A DNA stretch of 64,000 nucleotides, taken from Schistosoma mansoni. Its lineage: Eukaryota > Platyhelminthes > Trematoda > Strigeidida > Schistosomatidae. Both the position numbers and the translations under genes were made by a program. The stretch covers positions 186,001 through 250,000 of the forward strand of contig NW_017386006.1 in assembly GCF_000237925.1 (NCBI RefSeq), given 5' to 3'. This document shows positions 36,501-47,235 of this stretch, one piece after another; positions within the stretch are counted from its first letter, which is position 1, and every line of letters starts with the position of its first letter. The notes beneath the pieces are model-generated. The model saw nothing but the letters and a program-made list of their open reading frames with translations, searched no databases and had not been told where the DNA came from.

Positions 36501-36563
36501 TTACGTGTTTCCTCCGATCAATCGACTACCTGACGCATTTCGTGATGTGCTAGCGAATTTAAA
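36501..36563 (+). CDS. NDRG-family protein, internal exon B
   Basis: This is a 63-nt exon between TTCAATTTAG and GTATGT. Its first base completes the AA left by exon A to give Asn. It then encodes YVFPPINRLPDAFRDVLANL and ends with AA in phase 2. It corresponds to the Y-x-[YF]-P-[TPS]-[IM]-x-x-[LI] segment that follows the PGQ loop in NDRG proteins, leading into the helix before the nucleophile-elbow strand. The exon is too short for ORF detection alone. Its identity rests on phase agreement and on family order with the other two exons. A pyrimidine-rich stretch with TTCTTTCAATG precedes it. Confidence 0.85.
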
Positions 36564-37439
36564 GTATGTTAATCATGTACTTTTTTGTTATTGCATGAAT
36601 TTTTTTATCTTGTTATTTGTTCTTGCTGAAACAATTTTTATTCTATTCTAAATTAATGATTTATTTTGATTTGTATATACTAATCCAAATATTCAATTCA
36701 TTAATTTTTCATGAAAGAATTGTGATACAGATATTCATTTAATACATCTACCAGTGAATACTTTTTATGTATTTGCGTTTAGTATTCAACGGTTTTAGTT
36801 TTAAAAAATCCACTTGTCTTAAATCGGAGTTCAGGTTTAATTACAGGATCAAAGTCAACTGAACTCATTTACCAGGTATATGTTAAAGTAGCCGAATATG
36901 AGACATACTGCTTTCATGATGGTTGATAATATTATATAAATGGGTTAAGTTAAAATTAAGGTAACACACTTTGAACCTGGAACCTATTAGTTGTGGACTG
37001 AGCGTAATAGCTACCAATCATTTTAGAGTCACAACCAATTGATCCTAATCAGTGTTTATAGTTATAGATAATTTGTACCATAAACTAATATTACTTAGTG
37101 AACCACAATTTTGTTAACTTGAGGTTATTGATTAATTCTAGTCTCATTAGTGAAATAGTTGATTCGATACATTACGGTTTTCTGTGGAAACGTCACAAAC
37201 TATGTCTGGAAACTAGTTAGTGGTTATCAGAGAATGTTTATTAATAAAAAAAATTAACGTCAAAATACACAAGATATTTCCATAAAACTAACGACTCAAA
37301 TAATTATTATTTACTAGCTGTTAATTGACATAGGGATGAAGTTTCCTTATTTAAATCGCTTTGTGGAGTCAATAATGGCAGTACTGAGACAAGCAGTCAC
37401 TAACTTCTTAGCTTTTCAATAGTTCAATAATGAATCATT

Positions 37440-37590
37440 CAACTTTTACTTAGTGATCTAAGATATCTTTTTCATGGACGATAATAGATTCAATCTCCCA
37501 TGCACCAATTGATCCCCACTTTAGAGTACTCTCAAATAAAAACAAAACTACTGTCCAGTTCTGCCTAATTTTCACTAATTCGATAATTCA
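37440..37590 (+). mobile_element. Possible family B SINE, very degenerate
   Basis: AATAGATTCAATCTCCCATG (box B region), ACCAATTGATCCCCACTTTA, AAATAAAAACAAAACTACTG, TCCAGTTCTGCC, TTTTCACTAATTCG. Order fits family B, identity is low. Confidence 0.35.
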
Positions 37591-37810
37591 TCTCAATATA
37601 TTATAAAAATCTACCTTCGAAATTCGTATTTTATCATTAATCCGTGATAATCGATCATTGCTCTGCTACTTATTCTTTTAACTGTTTTAATGATACACTT
37701 GAAAAGTTTTTATTCGAATAACTTTCATTGATACACAATTGTTAATTGGTGTTATCAATTTGTATCATTTACTTAATTCATAATGACAGTTAATACTTTC
37801 AACAAAAAAC

Positions 37811-38038
37811 CCAACTTCGTGGATTAGTTGAAGTTAGACATTAACACCGTTAGATGCCAGCTCAGTGGTCTATCGGTTAAGTGCTCGTGCGCGAGACTGG
37901 TAGGTCCTGGGTTCGAATCTCGCGAGGCGGGATCGTGGATGCGCATTGCTGAGGAGTCCCATGATAGGACGAAACGGCCGTTCAGTGCTAACAGGTTTTC
38001 CATGGTGGTCTAGCTTCAATTGACTCATGGGTTCAACT
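37811..38038 (+). mobile_element. Family B SINE, full length, reference copy
   Basis: In order: leader CCAACTTCGTGGATTAGTTG; AACACCGTTAGATGCCAG; box A TGGTCTATCGG (37866-37876); box B GGTTCGAATCT (37910-37920); the CGCGAGGCGGGATCGTGG hinge; hammerhead (37943-37988); AACAGGTTTTCCATGG; and the 3' end TGGTCTAGCTTCAATTGACT...GGTTCAAC. The tRNA-like internal promoter implies Pol III transcription. The family is distinct from family A in leader, promoter and 3' end, but has the same promoter-hammerhead-tail plan. No clear target-site duplication. Confidence 0.8.
37943..37988 (+). ncRNA. Hammerhead ribozyme in family B SINE
   Basis: Core CTGAGGAG (37949-37956) fits CUGANGA. Stem II is GTCC...GGAC around CATGATA, GAAAC is at 37971-37975, stem III is the loopless palindrome ACGG/CCGT, and the triplet is GTT (GTC in sibling copies). 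Stem I is GCATTG with CAGTGC (one G-U). Cleavage is predicted after 37982. All required elements are present, but stem I is short and lacks the extended internal loop seen in family A. Confidence 0.7.
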
Positions 38039-38464
38039 TTATATAAAAAAATGCATTGTTCAAATATAATTCTCAATACTTCAAAACTTCGTTTTATTAG
38101 CCAGTAGTTTCCAATGGTTTCCACTTTTCTTAAACAAGATTTTATTGTTCATTGAATAAAAAAAATGAACATAATTTTTTTTTCGGACATTTTGCTTCTA
38201 AAAAGTTGCTTTAAGATTTTATAAAACATTTAGGGATAATTCCTGAAAACAAAAAAAGGAATTTATGATAATTTGTTGGTAAATTTCATAGATTTTGTTA
38301 GTAAACATTTAGAAATGATCTAATTGATTCATTTATGTTGGTACGCTGACATTATTTTACAAATGCAGTTTTTATCTTGATGAAATTTACTAATAGCTAG
38401 GAACAAGATTTAAAGCAGGAGGTTGAAATTTGGATTTCTTAGTCGGATTGACCACTATCTTGTA

Positions 38465-38580
38465 GTTTTGCATAGTTGACTAATTTTGGTTGGACAAAAA
38501 TTGAAAGTCAGGAAGAATTAGGTAGATATTTCATTGTAGTGTTGAACTTCTCAACAAGGCATTTTCTGAATCCCCATCAA
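38465..38580 (-). mobile_element. Possible family B SINE, very degenerate
   Basis: GTTGACTAATTTTGGTTGGA, AAAATTGAAAGTCAGGAAGA, ATTTCATTGTAGTGTTGAAC, TTCTCAACAAGGC follow the reversed 3' end and ribozyme. No functional core remains. Confidence 0.35.
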
Positions 38581-40159
38581 GGCTAAAACCGAAAAACTTC
38601 AGGTTGAATGCAATTTCTTAATGTTCGGAGTTAGTATACTATGGTTTATATTTTTGAGCTGCAGTTAGCTCTTATTATTTATGATGTAATTTATACAATA
38701 TAATAATTTTCATAAATTGTTCATACTGATATTGATAAGTATCTGTTGATTTTCCAGTAAAGATCAGTATTCACTATCCATAACTGCAAAACACTAAAAA
38801 TGTATCCATAAGGTTTAGGAACTTCAACAGACCATTTTATTCAAGATAAAAGCGTTTATAAGATTTGTGCTTATACAACAAACATAATCACAGGAAAAAT
38901 GGTAATTTAAAAACAGTCTTAAAGCAAACCGTCGTTTTCGACAACTGCACAAAACTCTACAGTTATAGATTTAGTGATATCATTTCTTTGTTACAATATA
39001 AAATATAGTATAATTAGATTCATCCAAAGATTAATCGAAAATGCCAAACCTTAAATCGATTTAGTCTTTCATACTATAAGCTACTAACAAAACAATATCA
39101 TTAGTAATGATGAAAATGGTCATCATCAAAGGGTAAGAAATATTTCTGTCTTAATGAAGATGAATTCTAATCAATAGAATCAAATTGTTTGTAAAACAAC
39201 TTAAGACATCATAGAAATGGTCGCATATTAGTTGTTACCACAACAATAATGATATCAATAATAAAAGTATCATATATGATAAGGAAGGTAAACGTATAAT
39301 TGAAGGTAGGAGAAATGTCTTGGGAGGGAGAATATATTATAATGAAGAGGAGAAAACACGACTGGAACTAGAACTGAAACGACCGTGACGGGGGTCATGG
39401 TTAACAAACGAGGTGTATGTATCTTTTTCCTATACATCAGTTAAATTAGTTTCTTTTAAGTGATATCAACTAATTCGGCTACGTAGAGTAAGCATATTCT
39501 TGTGCTTTTTGTTAGTCTACTATGAATTCGGTATAAAACTGAAAAGCCACATTTAATATTAACATTATGTCTATAGTCGATTAATTATGAAAGTATTCAA
39601 TTGTTGATAGATTTTTACCGCTTTTTCCAAACCATCCCGATATTTGTTCACTTCTGAACTCAAATTCAGGGTAAAGAAAGAAGCTTGCAATAGAGAACCA
39701 ATAGAGGGTTGGCTGTCAGCTAAAGGTCAAATAGTGCTTGTCGGGCGTGTAATTCGTTACGTCTGAGACACCAAGCTATAGAATAAATAATAGACCGAAT
39801 TAAAATCAGGATCTCGTTTGATGAATTGACAGGTATTATTGGCCAGCGTTCAGATGACGTAATAATGATAACTTTGAATTTTTAACTATAATGTCTGATG
39901 AGGAAGTTATCAAAAACGGTCGGTCTTTTTAATTCTGTTTGACTATAAATAATAATGAATACTGAACTTGTACAAAAGTATAATCTTTCGTTAATGAATA
40001 TTACGTTCAGTCCCAATGTTTAGTGTACTGGTTCCCGGCACAACTATTCACTCACATTTTCGTCGAGTTTTTATCACATAAAAGAATAAAACTGAGTCAA
40101 AGACACATTTATATAATCATTCCTTCCGTAAAACACAATAGCTGTTAAATATAAGATTA

Positions 40160-40556
40160 GATTCATTTAGTGTTGTTTGTTTGAATCTTCCCATCGATTT
40201 GTTAGGACTGCAACTGGTCAGTTTCTAATTGGCACATGTGCATACTGTGCGTATTGCCTCGAAATAGCCTTAATTCACAAGCATGGTAAGCAGAGATGGA
40301 TAGTGGCTAGCAGTGGAATCCGTTTCGTCCTATTTGGGACTCGTCAGCTGGATGTACGTGCATTTCAGAGTTGATGTTCACTTTGGGACTCGAACCTAGT
40401 ACCCTCGCTTCAAACGCCATCGCGTTATCCACTCGGCCACTGAGTCCTGATAGCCACTTGCTTGTGCGATGGGGTGAAGTTTAAATTCATTTAGTGTTGT
40501 TTGTTTGAATCTTCCCATTGATGTGTTAGGACTGCAACTGGTAAGTCTCTAATTAT
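40160..40556 (-). mobile_element. Family A SINE with partial second tail; ribozyme deleted
   Basis: From the left: tail in minus orientation (40160-40295), core in minus orientation (to about 40465), the junction ACTTGCTTGTGCGATGGGGT, then a second partial tail in minus orientation (40488-40556). This resembles one and a half head-to-tail units. The core has box B (GGTTCGAGTCC-like, reversed near 40390) and box A. At 40320/40321 the 9 nt carrying hammerhead stem III and the GTC site are missing, exactly as in the copy at 47590. The ribozyme cannot self-cleave. Confidence 0.75.
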
Positions 40557-41814
40557 ATGATATGAGAAGATGATATGTATCTATATTTAAGTTTCAGTAA
40601 AGAAATGAAAATGATAAAATGCATGTTTCCAGTCTTGATAATTAGATATGATCCATCTGTACTCATTATTCAATCAATCAGAAGTCAACTACTAAAGCTT
40701 CACACGAGTAGTTGTCTTATAGCTATTTCAAATAAAATTGCTTCCAAATAAGTACATGTCATTGTGTATTCATAAGTGCGCCTTTGGAGCTTTGACAATA
40801 AAACATATTCTCAGAAAATATCACTGATTATCATAAACTATTACCACTGATATCAAAATCGTATCAATTTCCATTCACTCCTTGTGATAGAGATTATTTA
40901 TCAGGATAGATGAAACATTTCTCTCTCTCTTTTCATGAGTATATCGCCCGACGTTTTTCTCAAACACTGTGGACATGATAAATAAAGGTGTATAAAGTGA
41001 TTTTTTTATTGAGAAGAAGCTAATAACTCAGTTGATCCTTCATGTAAAAAACAACTGTCGACCAGAACAATTAATACATGAAAAAATAAGTGACAATAAT
41101 CTTTTTCTTCAAACCTGTCCATAGAATGTGAACGAAATTATTCCGTCTATTTTAATTCTATGCTCCAAGTTCCTGTTATACTTTTTATCCTTGTTAGTGT
41201 AAAAATATTTTCTAGGAAATAATAGGATTTTTATTTTATATCTTCACTCCTGTTTATTTCTTGGACACAATTGAATCTAACAAACCTATCTATTTGTTCA
41301 TCTGTTTTTATGTAATATTATATGTACCCAAAACTATATTTTAACCCATCATTTTGTATGATTATCGTGCGTCCGTACGTGTGCTTTTTCCCTGCTCATC
41401 ACTATCTTGAAAGATGTCGCTTTCTTTATCGATTCAAAATATACGCTTTTGCCTAACTTATTTCAAACAAACAGAATTATTTTTTTGAGGCAGATTTTCA
41501 ATTTCAGCCGAATAACATCTAATAATAATTATTAAAAAACCAGATCACGAAACTATATGTATAATAAGTATATTATGAAATGGACATTAAAATATAAAGA
41601 ATGTGATAGAGTTTAAAGAATAATTTACGTTTTCAAGACATTTAATGTATATGAATTAAAATTCATTAATATAGCATAACCGAGTGTTATCTACTAACGA
41701 GACTAAATTGAAAACTCAAACATGCAAATTAGCGTGAAAGGCAAGATCACTAGCAAGTAGCTTTGGGTTTCGACCAAATAGATATAATCCGATAGACAAC
41801 CCTACACTGATAAT

Positions 41815-42165
41815 TATCATGTGTGCACTGATAACTAGCTTTGAGAGGTAATTCGGGGAGTTCTAGTGAGAGGCCTTGATCACTGGAGTTCAGCCGTATC
41901 GGATGTCAGGTAGTTACCCACCAAAGACAAAAGAAGATGGTCGCTCAATATCATGGGTTGGTTGAACTTAAACATTAACAGCGTCTTATTCCGGCTTAGT
42001 GGTTTAGAGGTTAAGCGTTCGTGCACGAGACCGAACTTCCGGGTTCGAGTCCCACGTGAGGAATCATGCATGAGCATTGTAGAGGAGTCCCATAGTGGAA
42101 TGAAACGGCTGTCTAGTGCTTCCAGGTTTTTAATGGTAGTCTAACAATCATCAAGTTCATGATCT
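41815..42165 (+). mobile_element. Family B SINE, full length with extra 5' segment
   Basis: The SINE proper starts at about 41950 (GGGTTGGTTGAACTTAAACA). It has box A near TAGTGGTTTAGAGG, box B GGTTCGAGTCC, a dead hammerhead (GTAGAGGAG for CTGAGGAG) and the usual 3' end. The 135 bp before it (GTGCACTGATAACTAGC, GGGGAGTTCTAGTGAGAGG, TTCAGCCGTATCGGATG) recurs at 48448-48540 before another family-B promoter. So it is either an extended 5' part of some family-B copies or a composite element. Confidence 0.7.
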
Positions 42166-42241
42166 CAATTAAAAAAAGTTAAGTTGAATCGGATAACATA
42201 AATTATTTGATAGAAGTACAGCAACTTAAAAACCGTAATGT

Positions 42242-42345
42242 TCATTGCAATACGTGAAGAGTCTCAGGCTTAATCTGATATTAGATTATTTCTTCACTTT
42301 CTTTGAAGAATCCCAAAATACGTTGAAATAGCCGTTCAATGTCCT
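42242..42345 (+). mobile_element. Family B SINE, degenerate
   Basis: GAAGAGTCTCAGGCTTAATC, TTCTTTGAAGAATCCCAAAA, TACGTTGAAATAGCCGTTCA, ATGTCC. The ribozyme strands are partly recognisable; it lies 75 bp after a better copy in the same orientation. Confidence 0.4.
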
Positions 42346-43263
42346 TTTTTCATAATCTCATTAGCTTTCTTTTCTATCAAAATAAACAAATTGTTTTCTA
42401 ATCTTCTATCTGTGAATATACAATAAACCAATAAAGAAATAAATCAATAGTAATAATCGTTAACCATCAATCATTGAAAAATTGTTTCATTTATCAAAAA
42501 AAACTTTCTCTTATTAAATTAAAACAATAAAACAGTAAAAACAAAATGAAATACTGATTAAATTAAATGACACAGATTTTAGAAAAAAAATCTGCAGAAA
42601 TTCTATTTTTAACATTAAAACAGAAACAAGTCTATTTGAACAACCATTTAGTATAGTTTCATATCAAGTACATTAATTGTTTTTAGGGCGTTCTAGGTGA
42701 AAAAAATATATGTATTCATTTGAATTATTATATTCAATGTATGCTTAATTAATGAAGCATATTTGTTTACAAAAATTGATTTCAATGCTTGTCACTTAAA
42801 ATGGTTTAGAAGAGAAACAATAATTTTTTAAATATAATTTCATCGTAATATTTATACAATATTTATGTGACAGAAATAATTATGGCATACCAAACACATA
42901 TTTCATCTTAGATTTGAAAAGTTTCAAAAATATCCTCTGAGGACTAAACATTTGATCAAACTTAACATTGTCGAACATGACTAGATTTATTCAACTACGT
43001 GACTGTAATTCACTGTTGTACATTTTCACCTTCAAACTATCTCCCTTCAATAACATCTCTTGTTAGGAATTTCTCATATACCATTTGACATTGAGAAGAC
43101 AATCGGGCTGTGTATATTAAAAATTTTAGTGTCTGAAATTGATATTAAAGGAAATTTATTACTAAAACAAGAGTTGAAATGATAAGTATTGGTTAGCTTC
43201 AGAGAAACTTGAATTTAATTTCTTAAAATCATTCTTACTTAGATGAAGCAATATACATTTTAA

Positions 43264-44056
43264 TGTTGGTTTGTTCTCTGAGCTGGATGGTTTGGTCGTG
43301 GAGCTTTCATCATCCTTCTGAACGACATCATCAGCACAAACTTCGGGTAGAAGTGAAGTGTTTGAATTTCTCCACATGTGATTCACAGCTTGTCCTCTGC
43401 ACCTCGATGTTGATTGGTTCTTATTGACCTTAAATCTGTCATTGTTTATTTCTTTGTTTTGGTTGTATCTCCTATTAGTTTGATTTTCGTTCCTATGTTC
43501 CTGCATAATTTTCTTGATTGGTTGATAGATTGGATTGATTTCAATATGTTTGTTTATTGCTGATTGACCTGAGTGCCAAGCTTCTAAAAATTCTCTAGTA
43601 TTTTTGGAATTGCCTCTGTCCAAAATCTGCACATTTTCCCAGCCGAATGTATGTCCGTAGTTGTCCACGTGTATTGATATGAGTGAAGAAATGTCGTGGC
43701 GTTTGACTGCTAATTGGTGTTCATGTAGGCGAAGATGCAGGGGGCGTCCGCTTTGTCCAATATAGTGTTTGTTGCAGTTGGTACAATTTATCTTGTAGAT
43801 GATGTTTGTTTTGTCCTCTTTTGCCATTTCATCTTTTGGTTTGCATAAGACTGAGTGGAGGGACTTTGTTGGTTTGTGGGCTACACTTATTCTGAAGGTT
43901 TTCAGCAGCCTTGTTGTCGTTTCCGATATGCCCTTTATGTATGGTAGGGTGATCCTTTGGTTGATTTTTATAGTTGATTTCGTTTCTGATGGTGTGTGCG
44001 ACTGGTATTTTTTGATGAAATTGATTGGATAGCCGTTCTTTTGAAGAATGGTTTTC
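43264..44056 (-). pseudogene. PLE protein fragment: RT thumb and GIY-YIG endonuclease
   Basis: The minus strand is open through the whole inverted part. It begins LKTILQKNGYPINFIKKYQ, continues RITLPYIKGISETTTRLL (RT thumb region of PLEs) and VLCKPKDE, then the GIY-YIG domain: IIYKINCTNCNKHYIGQSGR, PLHLRLHEHQLAVKRHD, ISIHVDNYGHTF and REFLEAWHSG, with the R..EH and E...W residues expected of this nuclease family. A low-complexity tail rich in N and Q follows (NENQTNRRYNQNKEINND). The frame leaves the element at about 43264 and ends in flanking DNA at 43162. It lacks the RT palm, so it is a fragment, although the GIY-YIG core has no stop codon. Confidence 0.8.
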
Positions 44057-44430
44057 AGAGAATTTTTAGAAGCTTGGCACTCAGGTCAATCAGCAATAAA
44101 CAAACATATTGAAATCAATCCAATCTATCAACCAATCAAGAAAATTATGCAGGAACATAGGAACGAAAATCAAACTAATAGGAGATACAACCAAAACAAA
44201 GAAATAAACAATGACAGATTTAAGGTCAATAAGAACCAATCGACATCGAGGTGCAGAGGACAAGCTGTGAATCACATGTGGAGAAATTCAAACACTTCAC
44301 TTCTACCCGAAGTTTGTGCTGATGATGTCGTTCAGAAGGATGATGAAAGCTCCACGACCAAACCATCCAGCTCAGAGAACAAACCAACATCAAAATCACA
44401 CACCTGAGCTACAAATCTTCTCCACCATCT
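43264..44430. mobile_element. Penelope-like element insertion with 333-bp inverted arms and 15-bp target-site duplication
   Basis: It is bounded by perfect direct repeats CAATATACATTTTAA at 43249-43263 and 44431-44445. Positions 43264-44056 carry PLE sequence in minus orientation. Positions 44057-44430 carry the PLE 3' end in plus orientation, to CTTCTCCACCATCT. The last coding part is thus present twice, as arms 43264-43596 and 44057-44389, inverted around a 460-bp centre. Both arms translate to nearly the same protein, so the structure is young. It is best explained by one insertion event with inversion, but a later fold-back duplication is possible. Confidence 0.85.
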
Positions 44431-44889
44431 CAATATACATTTTAAGTCATCTTCAGTTCCATGATTTTCAAGTCTTAGAAATCAGTAAGTCATTGAGAAG
44501 AAAATAAGGCAAATAATTCAGAGAACCTTATCGATTATATGATCTAGTATTTTTTTATTTCATCGGAGACTTATGTTTTCTAGTTGACTATAAATCCAAC
44601 TAGACATCTTCAACATATTACATTATGTAAAAAGAATTTTTCCTCATCGAATCGTCATTTGTTTGAAAATTTGTTAATGTATCTTAGCAACAACCAGTCG
44701 TTCTATATGACATATATTGATTTTTCAAAAAAAGTATTATAAACATTGACAACTAATTATATTTTCTTAATAAATTATTATAACTTTAATCGATTAAAAG
44801 TTTTATGATAAATTATTTTTATCTTCAAAAAGTTCATTCAATTGAAATTTATTTGAAGGGTCTTTTGTAGAGATTTCTGTAATTTTATA

Positions 44890-44962
44890 GTTGAAATCAT
44901 GAGTCAATTGAAGCTAGACCAGGTTTTCTATAGTGGTCTAGCTTCAATTGACTGGTTTCAAC
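44890..44962. mobile_element. Family B SINE 3' end as a tight inverted pair
   Basis: The left arm GTTGAAATCATGAGTCAATT...GACCA and the right arm TGGTCTAGCTTCAATTGAC...TTTCAAC are both the last 30 bp of family B, facing each other across GGTTTTCTATAG, also family-B sequence. At least 19 bp pair perfectly. It reads as a very short family-B insertion whose 5' part is inverted. Confidence 0.65.
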
Positions 44963-45248
44963 AATGAAATTTATTGATTCATGTCAGATAAAAGCAAAAA
45001 TATAAGGATTTCGAATGAATATGAATCAATTTAGTTGACCAAATTATCATATCTCATAAAGCAGAACATGAATGTGTTCATTTGTTAGAGAAAATAAACC
45101 CAAATTATACATAAATGTCATTGAACAATTATCAGGATTACAAATTATTATTATTATAACCTTAAAACGACAAATCAGAAATTTTAATTGAAAGTAATTT
45201 TCTAATATTTTTTTCACTTTTTTACAATAAACAACAAATAATTTAATT

Positions 45249-45400
45249 AAAGATGGATAGTGGCTAGCAGTGGAATCCAGGACACGTGTTTCGTCCTATT
45301 TGGGACTCGTCAGCTGGATATACCTGCATCTCAGAGTTGATGTTCACTCTGGGACTCGAACCCAGTACCCTCAAACAAACAAACAATACTAAGTGAATTT
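45249..45400. mobile_element. Family A SINE insertion, fold-back form, with 13-bp target-site duplication
   Basis: AAATAATTTAATT at 45236-45248 and 45401-45413 flank it. 45249-45373 is the core 3' half in minus orientation, up to box B (CGAACCCAGTACCC reversed). Then 45374-45400 is the tail end in plus orientation (AAACAAACAATACTAAGTGA). It has the same left tip (AAAGATGGATAG) and right tip (AAGTGAATTT) as the insertion at 3166, but a shorter middle. Confidence 0.85.
45267..45327 (-). ncRNA. Hammerhead ribozyme (Sm-alpha type)
   Basis: Minus-strand CTGACGAG, GTCC/GGAC stem II, CGAAAC, stem III ACACGTGT, GTC triplet, and stem I GCAGGTATATCCAG with CTGGATTCCACTGC are all present. No core nucleotide is changed. 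Confidence 0.8.
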
Positions 45401-45644
45401 AAATAATTTAATTGTTTACTTCTAAATAAATGCTGACAACAAATGAGAAGTAGTTTTATTCTTTATTCAGTATATACTATTTACTAAACTGAGAAAATCG
45501 ATTATTAAATCGTTTTTATTAAAATGAAGTTTTATTTCGTATAGAAAATAAATAATTGTTGTTAAGAAATGTTAGTATTTGACAAATGAATATATTTTGT
45601 TGAAAATAATAATGCAAAAAAGGAAACAATTTTTGAGTAAATCA

Positions 45645-45675
45645 ATATATATATATATATTTATTTATTTATTTA
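45645..45675. repeat. AT dinucleotide run followed by TTTA repeats
   Basis: An uninterrupted (AT)8 run is followed by three or four ATTT units. Simple sequence, probably polymorphic. Confidence 0.9.
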
Positions 45676-45789
45676 CTTATCATAACCGAATATGGATTGA
45701 AATCCAGGTTTGAGTAGAGACTCAAAGAACAAGAGAAAAATCAGTTACTGAACTAAAATTCAATGCACTGAAATTCCCAATATTAGTCA

Positions 45790-45928
45790 CTTCATGATGT
45801 GACATCGTACTCTTCTTAAAAATTGGACGATCCGAGTTCAAACTCAGATCCTTGTGTACTTCTGAGAGTTCTCAACTTGAGACAAAATGGCTGTTTAATA
45901 CTCTCTTATTCTTGATAGTTCTGATAAT
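45790..45928 (+). mobile_element. Family B SINE, degenerate
   Basis: GGACGATCCGAGTTCAAACTC (box B), CAGATCCTTGTGTACTTCTG, AGAGTTCTCAACTTGAGACA, AAATGGCTGTTTAATACTCTC. Order fits family B; GAAA strand and CTGA strand are both mutated. Confidence 0.45.
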
Positions 45929-46965
45929 TACCTTCAAATAAAAAAAACTATTAAATATTGAAGTAAATAATAACTTGATCTAAACAATAGTAGGCAAAGA
46001 AAACAAGACACCTCTATGTAAACCTTCAGGTATTGATAAGTGTTATATTGAAAAATTTGAATTAGCAAAGTAGTGAACGAAAACTCAGGTTTAATTAACC
46101 AGTTTGTTGTTCTATGAAAACTCAAACAATGTGCCTTTGTAAAATATTAAAATCACACATTAAATACATTATTTTCATATCTTCCTTTAGTTGTCCTAAA
46201 AGTACCCCATCATTTCTTCAATCCAGTTGTCATTCCAATTGCTCCTACATATCACTTATGTCTGTCTGCACCAAAGCGTTACTAAAACAGAGAGTTCAAT
46301 TTGTCTTGTACGCCCAGTGTTAAATTATTCTTAGGTTAAATTGAACAAATCTTTGTTGAACTAGTGAAATAGTCAACTTCTTTTTTCAAGGCTATTAGTA
46401 ACTGATTTTGGACATATAACCTCGTATCATGACTTCTTGTTTACTAACAAAATCGAATAAACTGTACCTCAAAGTCACTTAGGTTAGTGATTTAGATGTA
46501 AAAGTTTATAACTCAAACTCCTTCAACAAAATTATATGATCAGGTAGTATATCTATCATATATCAAAATGTTTCTGTACCAGCTGTTTTAATGTTCAATT
46601 AAATTAGCTAGTCAAACAGAAAAAAAGATGGGCTTGCATCCAAAAATATACATACTGTATTCATCAATATTAGTTGGGTATCGACTTGAACATTTTATCA
46701 TTCAAACATATACTCAACAGTTAAATATATCTGCATAGATTGCACAAATAATTGTGTGTATAAACACTACATATGCAAATATTCAGAATCTTCCCATAAA
46801 CGTCAATTTCTTTAAACTACCCAGTCATTGATTTCACTTTCTAAAATAATTTCCTTTTTTCTGATAACTCTGTCTGTGTCATTATTCGTCACGAATGTTG
46901 CAAATACAATGTACAAGCCATTATATCACTTAGTATTTGCAAGCAAGACTCTTCAGTAATACCTT

Positions 46966-47235
46966 TGTGGTGTATGCTACTTATGTCTGTCAATATAAGT
47001 ATTATGTAACACCAACCAAAAATGGAACGCCTGACAGCAGAAGGCTATGAAAATCAAACTGAAGAAAACATAGAGGAATTGAGAATTAGGAGAGTCATAT
47101 AGGATGTAAAAGACAACTGATGGAGTATTGGTAAATAAAGTATATAATGTATGGTTTCTACATCCACAATAGAACTCTGTAGTTTTTCATTAAACAATAA
47201 ATTGATCTTCTCCACTTCAGTTCTTGTCCATTATA
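46966..47235 (+). mobile_element. LTR-like dispersed repeat, copy 2 (family C)
   Basis: It begins TGTGGTGTATGCTACTTATG and ends CTTGTCCATTATA. Shared blocks with copies 1 and 3 include AAGTATTATGTAACACCAAC, AACGCCTGACAGCAGAAGG, GTAAAAGACAACTGATGGAG, AACTCTGTAGTTTTTC and AACAATAAATTGATC. It lacks coding capacity; the 3' tip has diverged from CACTACA. Confidence 0.5.

Noticed and set aside
37870-38124. Minus-strand frame over the family-B SINE, and similar frames at 41880 and 54019
   Set aside because: They recur only because the SINE recurs. They are not conserved proteins.
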